Origin: Croceibacterium_A sp964439725
GTDB lineage: Bacteria; Pseudomonadota; Alphaproteobacteria; Sphingomonadales; Sphingomonadaceae
Length of the DNA stretch: 64,000 bases
Assembly: GCA_964439725.1 (NCBI GenBank)
Contig: CAYTPY010000001.1
Location: forward strand, 1-64,000
Direction of reading: 5' to 3'
Of this stretch, positions 23,524-32,129 are shown piece after piece (positions within the stretch are counted from its first letter, which is position 1; each line of letters opens with the position of its first letter). Position numbers and translations under genes: made by a program. The notes beneath the pieces were generated by a model that made no database searches, was not told the DNA's origin, and saw nothing but the letters and a program-made list of their open reading frames with translations.

Positions 23524-26004
23524 ATGCCGAATCGCCTTCATTTCACCGCCGCCGCCATCGCGCTTGCGGCCGCTTCCGTCGCTCCCGCCCTGGCGCAGGA
23601 CGGTGTGGCCAATCCGTCGATCTGGCCGAAGTACGAATACCCGGTGCCGCCGATCGCGGCGGACGAAGCGAAGATCGCCGACCTGCTCCGGCGCATGACC
23701 ATCGAGGAGAAGATCGGCCAGTTGGTCCAGCCGGACTTGTGCTGCGTCACGCCCGAAGACGTGAAGCGCTACAACATCGGCTCCGTCCTCAACGGCGGCA
23801 ACAGCGGCCCTTATGGCCAGGACCTCGCTCCCGCGTCCGACTGGCTCAAGCTCGCGGACGAGTTCTACCAAGCCTCGGTCGACACCTCCGACGGCGGGGT
23901 CGGCATTCCGGTCCTCTGGGGCACCGACGCGGTCCACGGCCACTCGAACATCATCGGCGCCACGATCTTTCCGCACAACATCGGCCTCGGCGCGATGCGG
24001 GACGTGGAGCTGATCGAGCGGATCGGCGCCGCCACTGCCAAGGAAATCCGCGTCACCGGCCAGGAATGGACTTTCGCGCCGACCGTCGCCGTGCCGCAGG
24101 ACTTCCGCTGGGGCCGCGCCTACGAAGGCTACTCGTCGGATCCCCAACTCGTCGCCTCCTACGTCGGCGCGATGGTCCGCGGCCTCCAGGGCCCGCCCGA
24201 CGCTCAGCGTATCCTCCAGCGCGGCAAAGTCATCGCCTCCACCAAGCACTACCTCGCCGACGGCGGCACCGAGAACGGCGTCGACCAGGGCGATGCCAAG
24301 ATTTCCGAAGAGGAGCTGCGCGACATCCACGGCGCGCCCTATGGCCCGGCGATCGAGGAAGGCGTCGCCACGGTCATGGCCAGCTTCTCGAGCTGGCAGG
24401 GCGTCAAGATGACCGCCAACGAAAGCCTGCTCAACGGCGTCCTCAAGGAGCAGATGGACTTCGGCGGCTTCCTCGTCTCCGACTGGAATGCGCACGGCCA
24501 GGTCGAAGGCTGCACCAACGAATCCTGCCCGCAGGCGCTGCTCGCCGGGCTCGACATGTACATGGCCCCCGACACCTGGAAGCCGATCTACGAGGACCTG
24601 CTCGCCCGCGCCAAGGCCGGGGAACTGCCGATGGCCCGCATCGACGATGCCGTCGCCCGCATCCTGCGCGTCAAGCTGCGGCTCGGGCTGTTCGAAGCCG
24701 GCAAACCGTCCGACCGCGCGATGTCGGGTGAATGGGAACTGCTCGGCTCGCCCGAACACCGCGAGCTCGCCCGCGAGGCCGTGCGCAAGTCGCTCGTCCT
24801 GCTCAAGAACCAAGGGGTGCTGCCTTTGAAGCCGGGCGGGCGGCTGCTCGTCGCCGGTGACGGCGCCGACGACATCGCCCGCCAGTCGGGCGGGTGGACG
24901 CTCACCTGGCAAGGCACCGGCGTCGACAACAGCCACTTCCCCGGCGCCACCTCGCTCTGGACGGGCCTGCAACAGGCGGTCGTCAGCGCCGGCGGCCTCG
25001 CCGAGCTCTCGCCCGACGGCAGCTTCACCGCCAAGCCCGATGCCGCGGTGGTGATCTTCGGAGAGAGGCCGTACGCCGAATTCCAGGGCGACCGCGCCTC
25101 GCTCCAGCTCGATCCCGAGCTGACCGCGCCCTACGAAACGATGCGCAAGCTCAAGGAGCAGGGCATCCCGGTCGTCGCGGTGATGATCACCGGCCGGCCG
25201 CTCTACGTGAATCCCGCGCTCAACGCCGCCGACGCTTTCGTGGTCGCCTGGCTGCCGGGCTCCGAAGGCGCCGGCCTTGCCGACGTGCTCGTCGGCGATG
25301 CGCATGGCCAGGCGCGCTTCGACTTCACCGGCAAGCTTCCGGCCGCCTGGCCGCGCACCGCCGCCCTCTCCGATGGGGAGCTCTATCCGTTCGGCCACGG
25401 CCTCACCTACGCGACGCCGACATCGGCCTGGACCGCCCTGCCCGAAGACGCAGGCGTCGCCGCAGCCGGAGACGCGCGCACCTTCTTCGCCGCCGGCGTT
25501 CCGGCCGCGAGCTGGTCGCTCCACATCGCCGATCCCGGCCAGTCCGGCAGCCAGACTCGCCTCACGACGTACCCCGCCGAAGCGCTCGGCGGCCGCGCGC
25601 GGATGACCGTCGCCGAAGGGCTGGTGCAGGAAGGCGCTCGCCGCTTCCAGATCGACAGCGGCGATGCGATCCTCTCGCTCAGCACGCTTGAGCCGATCGA
25701 CATCAACCGCGAAACCAACGGCGACGTCATGCTGCTGGTCACGGCAAAAGTGACGCGCGCGCCCGCACAGGCCGCCATCGCCATGGCTCACGAAGGCGCC
25801 TCGGCGCAGCTCGTCGACGTGACGCTCCCGCAGAACGAGGACTTCGTCCGCTACGGCCTCTCGCTCAAGTGCTTGCGCGACAAGGGCGTCGACATGACCA
25901 AGGTCGGCACCCCCTTCGTCCTCGCCACCAAGGGCCCCACCGACATCGCCCTCGCCGAAGTCCGGCTAGGCACCGATGCCGAGGTGGTGCTGCCCTGCGG
26001 GTAA
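23524..26004 (+). CDS. GH3 family beta-glucosidase/xylosidase, exported
   Basis: About 826 residues from ATG 23524, which has a good AGGAGAGG site; an in-frame start at 23482 is less likely. The signal peptide ends APALAQ. The (beta/alpha)8 domain carries LLRRMTIEEKIGQLVQPD, GRAYEGYSSDP and KHYLADGGTENG. FLVSDWNAHGQ contains the nucleophile Asp. The second domain includes LLKNQGVLPL and the C-terminal region carries the YPFGHGLTYA motif. Its pattern, with STKHYLADGG, resembles exo-1,4-beta-glucosidases (ExoP/CelD type) more than the xylosidases later in the locus. The substrate is probably a cello- or xylo-oligosaccharide. Confidence 0.92.
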   Translation: MPNRLHFTAAAIALAAASVAPALAQDGVANPSIWPKYEYPVPPIAADEAKIADLLRRMTIEEKIGQLVQPDLCCVTPEDVKRYNIGSVLNGGNSGPYGQDLAPASDWLKLADEFYQASVDTSDGGVGIPVLWGTDAVHGHSNIIGATIFPHNIGLGAMRDVELIERIGAATAKEIRVTGQEWTFAPTVAVPQDFRWGRAYEGYSSDPQLVASYVGAMVRGLQGPPDAQRILQRGKVIASTKHYLADGGTENGVDQGDAKISEEELRDIHGAPYGPAIEEGVATVMASFSSWQGVKMTANESLLNGVLKEQMDFGGFLVSDWNAHGQVEGCTNESCPQALLAGLDMYMAPDTWKPIYEDLLARAKAGELPMARIDDAVARILRVKLRLGLFEAGKPSDRAMSGEWELLGSPEHRELAREAVRKSLVLLKNQGVLPLKPGGRLLVAGDGADDIARQSGGWTLTWQGTGVDNSHFPGATSLWTGLQQAVVSAGGLAELSPDGSFTAKPDAAVVIFGERPYAEFQGDRASLQLDPELTAPYETMRKLKEQGIPVVAVMITGRPLYVNPALNAADAFVVAWLPGSEGAGLADVLVGDAHGQARFDFTGKLPAAWPRTAALSDGELYPFGHGLTYATPTSAWTALPEDAGVAAAGDARTFFAAGVPAASWSLHIADPGQSGSQTRLTTYPAEALGGRARMTVAEGLVQEGARRFQIDSGDAILSLSTLEPIDINRETNGDVMLLVTAKVTRAPAQAAIAMAHEGASAQLVDVTLPQNEDFVRYGLSLKCLRDKGVDMTKVGTPFVLATKGPTDIALAEVRLGTDAEVVLPCG

Positions 26005-26013
26005 GGCAGACCG

Positions 26014-26100
26014 TCGTCATTGCGAGGAGGCATAGCCGACGAAGCAATCCAGGGCGGCGCTGACCGGCTCTGGATTGCTTCGCTATGCTCGCAATGACGA
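26014..26100. repeat. Long imperfect palindromic repeat between convergent genes
   Basis: TCGTCATTGCGAG (26014-26026) pairs with its complement at 26088-26100, and GAAGCAATCCAG (26041-26052) pairs with 26070-26081, giving an 87-base imperfect hairpin. The motif (CGTCATTGCGAG...GAAGCAATCCAG) is a dispersed intergenic repeat type common in sphingomonads and related bacteria. It lies between the convergent GH3 and GH43 genes and may act as a bidirectional terminator. Confidence 0.8.
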
Positions 26101-26141
26101 TCCAGGTTTCCCGATCGCCGACCAAGCGGGCCGCAGGCCAA

Positions 26142-27812
26142 TCACGGAGCCGCTCGGTACGCGTAGGGCCCGACCATCGTCCCTGCGAATAGCCCCGCGT
26201 TGACCGAAGCCATGTGCGATACGTCCACGTCGGCGGCGAGCGCACGCCAGGCACCGCGCCCCGCCGGTCGCCAATCGAGCCTGGCCGAGCCCTCGTCGAT
26301 GGCGAGACGCAGATCGATCTCGCTCACTCCCGCCGGCAGCGGCGTTTCGGCCACGACCGGCCCGTTCGGACCGCCCGTCTCGCCGTCGCGGCGGCGCACC
26401 ACCAGCCGCGACCCGGCCGCGCTACCTTCGATGCCGGCAACGAGAAAATGCTCTTCGTCCATGAACGCCATCAGCCCGGCGATATCGCCCTCGCGCTCGG
26501 GCACGAAGCCGAAGCGCGTGGTCCATTCCGCGCTGTGGTCACGCATCCGGCGGCCGAGGAAGTGCGGGCTGCCGGTCGTGCTTGCCGCATCCGCCCCGGC
26601 CGCCAGCACCAGTTCGTTCCGGTCCCGCTCGAGCGCGAACCATTGCACCTCGGCCGGATTGCGCATCTGCAGCCATTCGGCGGACAGGCGCGCCCCATCG
26701 AAGCGGTCGCTCCAGCGCGACCAGTCCGCCGGCCCGCCTATGGGCAGGTTCGGCCGCTTCGCTTGCATCGGCACCGGCTGCCCCTTCTCCAGGATCACCG
26801 GCCAGCCGTCGCGCCAGGTCACCGGCAGCAGCCAGGTCTCGCGCCCGAGCAGCGTCGCCTGCTCCTCGAATGGCCGCGTCGCTAGGAACAGCGCCCACCA
26901 GCTTCCGTCGTCGAGCTTGACGAAGTCGGCATGTCCGGTCGCCTCGACCCGGTCCGGCCGGTCGCGCGGCAAGTCGCGCTGCGTCAGGGTCGGATTGACC
27001 GGCCCCGCCTCGTAAGGTCCGGTGACATTGCGCGAGCGGTAGATCGTCTGCGAGTGGTCCTCCGCCGTCCCGCCTTCGGCCGCGTTCAGATAGTACCAGC
27101 CGTCGACTTTGTAGATATGCGGCCCCTCGGCCCAAATCGGGTTGTCCGCCGGATTCACCCCGCCGTCGACCAGCAGGGTGCGCGGGCCGGTCAGGCGGCC
27201 CGTGTCCAGGTCGAACTCCTGGATCCAGATCGCGCGGTGCCCTTCGTAACGCGGCTCGCCTTCCGGCGGTCCGTTGTTGAGCAGCCAGCCGCGGCCATCG
27301 TCGTCGACGAACAGCGAAGGATCGATCCCGTCGAAGTCGAGCCAGACCGGGTCGGACCAAGGCCCGGCCGGATCGGTAGCGGTCACATAGAAGTTGCCGC
27401 CGCACCGCGTGCAGGTGTTGAAGATGTAGAACGTGCCGTCGTGGTGCTCGATCGCCGGCGCATAGACGCCGTCGGTCACGACTCGCACGCCGGAGAAATC
27501 GAGCTGCCCGGGCCGGTCGATCGCGTGGCTGATCAGCCGCCAGTTCACCAGGTCGCGGCTGTGGAACACGGGGATCCCGGGAAACCAGCCGAACGTCGAC
27601 GTGACGAGGTAGAAGTCGTCGCCGACGCGGGTCACCGATGGATCGGGATGAAATCCGGGCAGGACCGGATTGCGGAATTGGCCTTCGGCCGGAGCGGGCA
27701 AGTCCTGCGCCGCGTAAGTCATGCTGCTAAATCGAGCTGCTGGCGCGGCCAAAGCCACAGCCGAGCTCGAAACGGCTAAAGCGACCGCAACGGCCCAAAT
27801 ACCTCGCATCAT
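26142..27812 (-). CDS. GH43 beta-xylosidase/arabinofuranosidase, exported
   Basis: About 556 residues from ATG 27812, which follows GGGGAG. A signal peptide ends near VALAAPAA. The five-bladed propeller begins FRNPVLPGFHPDPSV, whose Asp is the catalytic base. DGIDPSLFVDDDGR holds the pKa-modulating Asp, and WAEGPHIYK holds the acid Glu. A C-terminal beta-sandwich of about 200 residues (from about residue 350) marks the xylosidase-type subfamily. A CTRCGG pair of cysteines near residue 140 is unusual. The enzyme would release xylose or arabinose from xylo-oligosaccharides in the periplasm. It is divergent from xylX and shares its operator. Confidence 0.93.
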   Translation of the reverse strand: MMRGIWAVAVALAVSSSAVALAAPAARFSSMTYAAQDLPAPAEGQFRNPVLPGFHPDPSVTRVGDDFYLVTSTFGWFPGIPVFHSRDLVNWRLISHAIDRPGQLDFSGVRVVTDGVYAPAIEHHDGTFYIFNTCTRCGGNFYVTATDPAGPWSDPVWLDFDGIDPSLFVDDDGRGWLLNNGPPEGEPRYEGHRAIWIQEFDLDTGRLTGPRTLLVDGGVNPADNPIWAEGPHIYKVDGWYYLNAAEGGTAEDHSQTIYRSRNVTGPYEAGPVNPTLTQRDLPRDRPDRVEATGHADFVKLDDGSWWALFLATRPFEEQATLLGRETWLLPVTWRDGWPVILEKGQPVPMQAKRPNLPIGGPADWSRWSDRFDGARLSAEWLQMRNPAEVQWFALERDRNELVLAAGADAASTTGSPHFLGRRMRDHSAEWTTRFGFVPEREGDIAGLMAFMDEEHFLVAGIEGSAAGSRLVVRRRDGETGGPNGPVVAETPLPAGVSEIDLRLAIDEGSARLDWRPAGRGAWRALAADVDVSHMASVNAGLFAGTMVGPYAYRAAP

Positions 27813-27844
27813 CGGCTCTCCCCTTTCACCCCGCTGCAATTTCC

Positions 27845-27873
27845 TTGCGCAAAGGCCGTTGTGTTTCTATGGT
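27845..27873 (+). promoter_or_regulatory. Predicted sigma70-type promoter of the xylX operon
   Basis: TTGCGC at 27845-27850 and TATGGT at 27868-27873 are separated by 17 bases and fit -35/-10 hexamers. The -10 overlaps the first half of the operator at 27870-27883, so bound repressor would block it. The divergent GH43 promoter can be read on the other strand with -35 at 27896-27891 and -10 at 27874-27869, sharing the same DNA. Confidence 0.6.
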
Positions 27874-27883
27874 AGCGCTATCA
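27870..27883. promoter_or_regulatory. Candidate LacI-family operator (TGGTAGCGCTATCA)
   Basis: TGGTAGCGCTATCA lies between the divergent GH43 and xylX genes and overlaps predicted -10 elements on both strands. It is identical to the site at 42664-42677. The core TAGCGCTA resembles the palindrome reported for Caulobacter XylR (from memory). Confidence 0.85.
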
Positions 27884-27903
27884 CGGGAGAGAACAAGCGG
27901 CAT

Positions 27904-29028
27904 ATGGCCGGCACATTGATCGACATCTTGCCGGCGGATCACGCCGCCGGCCAATTCATCGGCCGGGCCCTCTCGCCTGCCGGGCCCAGCGTCATCGCGA
28001 TTCGCCAGGGTGAACTTTTCGACCTGACCGAAGAGGTTGCCACCGTCGCGGGCGCCGTGGCGCGGCGCCAATTCGATGGCGGCCAGCGGATCGGCCGGGT
28101 GGAAGACGGCTTGCCCGAGGGCTGGAGCTTGCTCACTCCGATCGACTTGCAGTGCATCAAGGCCTGCGGCGTCACTTTCGCCGTGTCGGCGATCGAACGC
28201 GTGATCGAGGAACTGGCGCGCGGCGATGCCTCGCGTGCCGCCGAGATTCGCGCCTCGCTCGAAGAGAAGATCGGCGCCGGCATCCGCTCGGTCGTGCCCG
28301 GCAGCGCCGAAGCCGCGGAGCTCAAGGCGGCGCTGATCGCCGAAGGCATGTGGTCGCAGTACCTCGAGGTCGCGATTGGCCCCGACGCCGAAGTGTTCTC
28401 GAAGTCGCCGGTCCTCTCCGCGGTCGGCTCCGGCGCCGAAATCGGCGTCCGCTCCGACTCGACCTGGAACAATCCCGAGCCCGAGATCGTGCTCGTGGTC
28501 GATCCCAAGGGAGAGACCCTGGGCGCCACGCTCGGCAACGACGTCAACTTGCGCGATTTCGAAGGCCGCTCGGCGCTGCTGCTCAGCAAGGCCAAGGACA
28601 ACGCCGCCTCCTGCGCAATCGGCCCGTTCATTCGCCTGTTCGACGACAGCTTCACCATTGACGACGTGCGCCAGGCTAACGTCGATCTCACCATCGAAGG
28701 GCCCGAAGGCTACCGCCTCGAAGGCACTAACGACATGGGCCAGATCAGCCGCGATCCGCTCGATCTGGTCCGCCAGACCTTGAGCGAGCACCACTATCCG
28801 GACGGCTTCGTGCTGTTCTGCGGCACCTTGTTCGCGCCGACCCAGGATCGCGACGAGCCCGGCGCCGGCTTCACGCACAAGCTGGGCGACCGCGTCACGA
28901 TCAGCTCGCGCCGTCTCGGCACGCTCGTCAACACCGTCACCACCTCGCGCGACGCGCCGCCGTGGGAAATGGGCATCTCCGCGTTCGTGCGGAACCTTGC
29001 CGGCCGCGGCCTCATCGACAGGATCTGA
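27904..29028 (+). CDS. xylX: 2-keto-3-deoxy-D-xylonate dehydratase (FAH family)
   Basis: 374 residues from ATG 27904. Fumarylacetoacetate-hydrolase-fold enzyme with NPEPEIVLVVDPKGE (metal-binding Glu residues) and GNDVNLRDFEGRSALLLSKAKDN, the arrangement of Caulobacter XylX. It dehydrates 2-keto-3-deoxy-xylonate to alpha-ketoglutarate semialdehyde in the oxidative (Weimberg) xylose pathway. Assignment rests on the family plus the gene order XylX-XylA-XylB-XylC, the same four functions as in the Caulobacter xylose operon. No signal peptide, so cytoplasmic. It is the first gene of the operon. Confidence 0.93.
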   Translation: MAGTLIDILPADHAAGQFIGRALSPAGPSVIAIRQGELFDLTEEVATVAGAVARRQFDGGQRIGRVEDGLPEGWSLLTPIDLQCIKACGVTFAVSAIERVIEELARGDASRAAEIRASLEEKIGAGIRSVVPGSAEAAELKAALIAEGMWSQYLEVAIGPDAEVFSKSPVLSAVGSGAEIGVRSDSTWNNPEPEIVLVVDPKGETLGATLGNDVNLRDFEGRSALLLSKAKDNAASCAIGPFIRLFDDSFTIDDVRQANVDLTIEGPEGYRLEGTNDMGQISRDPLDLVRQTLSEHHYPDGFVLFCGTLFAPTQDRDEPGAGFTHKLGDRVTISSRRLGTLVNTVTTSRDAPPWEMGISAFVRNLAGRGLIDRI

Positions 29029-29030
29029 TC

Positions 29031-30470
29031 ATGGAAACCCGCACTCTCGGCCACTTCATCGCCGGCGAATGGACCGGGGCGGATGGCGCGCTGGAAAGCC
29101 GCAACCCGTCGAACACGGACGACATCGTCGCTCGCTTCCCCAATGGCGGCGCGGCCGAAGTCGACCAGGCGGTCCAGGCTGCCACCGAAGCCTTCCCCGG
29201 CTGGGCTAGTGCCTCGCCCGAAGTGCGCTCCGACGTGCTCGACAAAGTCGCGCAGATCATCTTCGCCCGCTCCGCTGAACTCGGCGAGCTGCTCGCGCGC
29301 GAGGAAGGCAAGACCCGCGCCGAAGGCATCGGCGAGACGCTGCGCGCCGCGCGCATCTTCCGCTACTTCGCCGGCGAGGCGCTCCGCCGTCACGGCCGCA
29401 CGCTCGAATCGACCCGGCCAGGTCTCGACGTCGCGACGTATCGCGAAGCGCTCGGCGTCGTCGGGCTGATCACCCCGTGGAACTTCCCGATCGCGATTCC
29501 CGCCTGGAAGGCCGCTCCGGCGCTCGCCTTCGGCAACACCGTGGTCCTCAAGCCGGCCAACATCACCCCGGCCATCGCCGCCGCCCTCACCGAGATCATC
29601 GCCGAAGCCGGCGCGCCCGCGGGCGTGTTCAACCTCGTGCTCGGCCGCGGCGACGTCGGCCGCGCGATCACCGATCACCGCGGCATCGCGGCGGTCAGCT
29701 TCACCGGCTCGCAGACGGTCGGCGCCCAGGTCGGCCTCGCCGCGATGAAGCGCCAGGCCCGCGTGCAGATGGAGATGGGCGGCAAGAACCCGCTCGTCAT
29801 CCTCGCCGACGCCGATCTCGACAAGGCCGTCGCGATCGCCGCCGACGGCGGCTTCTTCCAGACCGGCCAGCGCTGCACCGCCTCGAGCCGCGTCATCGTC
29901 GAGGACGCGATCCACGACCGCTTCATCGAAGCGCTCGCCGCCAAGGCCGGCAGCCTCAAGGTCGGTCCTGCCCTCTCGTCCGACACCCAGATCGGCCCGG
30001 CCTCGAGCGAGCAACAGTTCGACCAGAACATGAGCTACGTCGGCATCGCCACCGGCGAAGGCGGCCGCCTCGTCACCGGCGGCGACAAGGTCCAGTTGGA
30101 AACTTCGGGCTACTTCATGCAGCCCACCGTGATCGCCGACACCGCCCCCGACATGCGCATCAACTCGGAGGAAGTGTTCGGGCCGGTCGTCTCGACGATC
30201 CGCGTCAAGAACTACGAAGAAGCTTTGGAAATCGCCAACCGCGGCGACTTCGGCCTCTCGGCCGGGATCGTCTCGAACAGCGCCAAGCACATCCGCGATT
30301 TCCGCAAGAACATCCGCGCCGGCATGGTCATGGTGAACCTGCCCACCGCGGGGGTCGATTATCACGTGCCGTTCGGGGGAACTCGGGGATCGAGCTACGG
30401 CCCGCGCGAACAGGGTTTCGCCGCGGTCGAGTTCTACACCCAGATCAAGACGGTCTACACAGGGGATTGA
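29031..30470 (+). CDS. xylA: Alpha-ketoglutarate semialdehyde dehydrogenase
   Basis: 479 residues from ATG 29031, two bases after the xylX stop. The aldehyde dehydrogenase fold shows TPWNFPIAIPAWK (cofactor entry), FTGSQTVGAQV, the general-base Glu in QMEMGGKNP and the catalytic Cys in GQRCTASSR. It oxidises alpha-ketoglutarate semialdehyde to alpha-ketoglutarate, the last step of the Weimberg route. The symbol follows Caulobacter usage and does not mean xylose isomerase. Confidence 0.93.
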   Translation: METRTLGHFIAGEWTGADGALESRNPSNTDDIVARFPNGGAAEVDQAVQAATEAFPGWASASPEVRSDVLDKVAQIIFARSAELGELLAREEGKTRAEGIGETLRAARIFRYFAGEALRRHGRTLESTRPGLDVATYREALGVVGLITPWNFPIAIPAWKAAPALAFGNTVVLKPANITPAIAAALTEIIAEAGAPAGVFNLVLGRGDVGRAITDHRGIAAVSFTGSQTVGAQVGLAAMKRQARVQMEMGGKNPLVILADADLDKAVAIAADGGFFQTGQRCTASSRVIVEDAIHDRFIEALAAKAGSLKVGPALSSDTQIGPASSEQQFDQNMSYVGIATGEGGRLVTGGDKVQLETSGYFMQPTVIADTAPDMRINSEEVFGPVVSTIRVKNYEEALEIANRGDFGLSAGIVSNSAKHIRDFRKNIRAGMVMVNLPTAGVDYHVPFGGTRGSSYGPREQGFAAVEFYTQIKTVYTGD

Positions 30471-30471
30471 T

Positions 30472-31254
30472 TTGGTGGCGGAGGGGATTTCACAACCAGT
30501 GGCGAACGCGGCGATCTACCCCAGCCTTGCCGGCAAGCGGGTGATCGTCAGCGGCGGCGCCTCGGGCATCGGCGAAGGGATCGTCGAGGCTTTCGTGCAG
30601 CAGGGATCGGCCGTCGCCTTCGTCGACGTGCTCGAAGGCGGCACGGTCACCGGTCGTTTTGCCGATGCGGCGATCCCGCCGGTTTTCGTGCATTGCGACA
30701 TTCGCGACGTGGTCGATTACGGCGCCAAGATCACCAAGCTGATCGACCGGCTCGGCGGCTGCGACGTGCTGATCAACAACGCGGCCAACGACGACCGCCA
30801 CACGCTCGACGAAGTCACGCCCGAATATTGGGACGAGCGGATGGCGGTGAACCTCAAGCACCAGTTCTTCGCCGCCAAGGCGGTGATCCCGGCGATGCGC
30901 GCGGCCGGCGGCGGCTCGATCATCAACCTCGGTTCGATCTCCTGGCACCTTGGCCTCGAGAACCTCGCGCTCTACCAGACCGCCAAGGCCGCGATCGAAG
31001 GCCTCACCCGCAGCCTCGCCCGCGATCTCGGTCGCGACGCGATCCGCGTGAACACGATCGTCCCCGGCAATGTGCAGACGCCGCGGCAGATGAAGTGGTA
31101 CAGCCCCGAAGGCGAGGCCGAGATCGTCGCCGCGCAATGCCTCGACGGGCGCATCCAGCCGTCCGACGTGGCGGCGCTGGCGCTGTTCCTCGCATCGGAC
31201 GATTCGCGCTATTGCACCGCGCACAACTACTGGGTGGATGCCGGATGGAGATAA
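30472..31254 (+). CDS. xylB: D-xylose 1-dehydrogenase (SDR family)
   Basis: About 260 residues. Classical short-chain dehydrogenase with SGGASGIGEG (cofactor), NNAAND, the catalytic Ser in NLGSISWH and YQTAK as the YxxxK pair. The start is TTG 30472 or GTG 30475, both behind AGGGGAT. It oxidises D-xylose to xylonolactone. WHLG and the C-terminal YWVDAGWR match Caulobacter-type XylB. Its end overlaps the lactonase start by 10 bases. Symbol as in Caulobacter, not xylulokinase. Confidence 0.92.
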   Translation: MVAEGISQPVANAAIYPSLAGKRVIVSGGASGIGEGIVEAFVQQGSAVAFVDVLEGGTVTGRFADAAIPPVFVHCDIRDVVDYGAKITKLIDRLGGCDVLINNAANDDRHTLDEVTPEYWDERMAVNLKHQFFAAKAVIPAMRAAGGGSIINLGSISWHLGLENLALYQTAKAAIEGLTRSLARDLGRDAIRVNTIVPGNVQTPRQMKWYSPEGEAEIVAAQCLDGRIQPSDVAALALFLASDDSRYCTAHNYWVDAGWR

Positions 31255-32129
31255 AGGCCGAGGTTCGCAGCGTTCTCGAAGCCGAAAGCAAGCTCGGCGA
31301 AGGCGTCCTGTGGGACGCGCAGCGCTCCGTGGTCTGGTTCGTCGACATCAAGCAGCACCGCCTCTGGCACTACGACCCCGCGACCGGCAGCAATTCGGTC
31401 GCCGAAGCCCCGGAGCAGATCGGATGGGCGCTCCCCGCCGAGAACGACCTGCTGCTCTGCGGCCTCAAGGACGGGCTCTACACTTTCAATCCCGCCACCC
31501 AGGCCTTTACCAAGTTGACGTCGGTCCCCGGCGAGCCGGCCGGCAACCGCCTCAACGACGCCTGCACCGATCCCTGGGGCCGGGTCTGGTTCGGCTCGAT
31601 GGACGACGCCGAAGGCTCCGCCAGCGGCCGCTTCTATGTCTTCGACCGCGGCGAGATCCGCCCCGCCGGCCCCTCGGGCATCACCATCACCAACGGCCCC
31701 GCGGTCAGCGGCTCGGGTGACCGGATCTACTTCACCGACACCAGCAGCCAGAAGATCATGGTCGCGGACCTCTCGGCCGGCGGCGTTGGCGAGGCCCGCC
31801 CGTTCGTCGACACCAAGGCGCTGTTCCCCGATGCCTATCCCGATGGCCCGATCGTCGATGCCGAAGACCACGTCTGGACCGGGCTCTACATGGGGGCGAA
31901 AGTCGCCCGCTTCTCGCCCGACGGCCAGCTCGTCGCCACGGTCGCCATGCCGGCGCGCGACGTGACCAAGATGGCGCTCGGCGGCGCCGACCTGAAGACC
32001 GCCTACGTCACCACCGCCACCAAGAACATGGACGAGGCGGCGTTCAAGGAATTCCCCGCCTCGGGCCACCTGCTGAGCTTCGCCTCCCCTGTTGCCGGCG
32101 TTGCCCCGGCCAGGGCCAAGCTCGGATGA
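31245..32129 (+). CDS. xylC: Xylonolactonase (SMP-30/gluconolactonase family)
   Basis: 294 residues from ATG 31245. Six-bladed propeller of the SMP-30/regucalcin type: the metal-binding Glu lies in LGEGVLWD, Asn/Asp ligands in NRLNDACTD and a further Asp in YPDGPIVDAEDHVW. It hydrolyses xylono-1,4-lactone to xylonate. Its start lies inside the xylB gene and its stop overlaps the next ATG (ATGA), so the operon continues without a break into the esterase gene. Confidence 0.92.
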   Translation: MEIKAEVRSVLEAESKLGEGVLWDAQRSVVWFVDIKQHRLWHYDPATGSNSVAEAPEQIGWALPAENDLLLCGLKDGLYTFNPATQAFTKLTSVPGEPAGNRLNDACTDPWGRVWFGSMDDAEGSASGRFYVFDRGEIRPAGPSGITITNGPAVSGSGDRIYFTDTSSQKIMVADLSAGGVGEARPFVDTKALFPDAYPDGPIVDAEDHVWTGLYMGAKVARFSPDGQLVATVAMPARDVTKMALGGADLKTAYVTTATKNMDEAAFKEFPASGHLLSFASPVAGVAPARAKLG

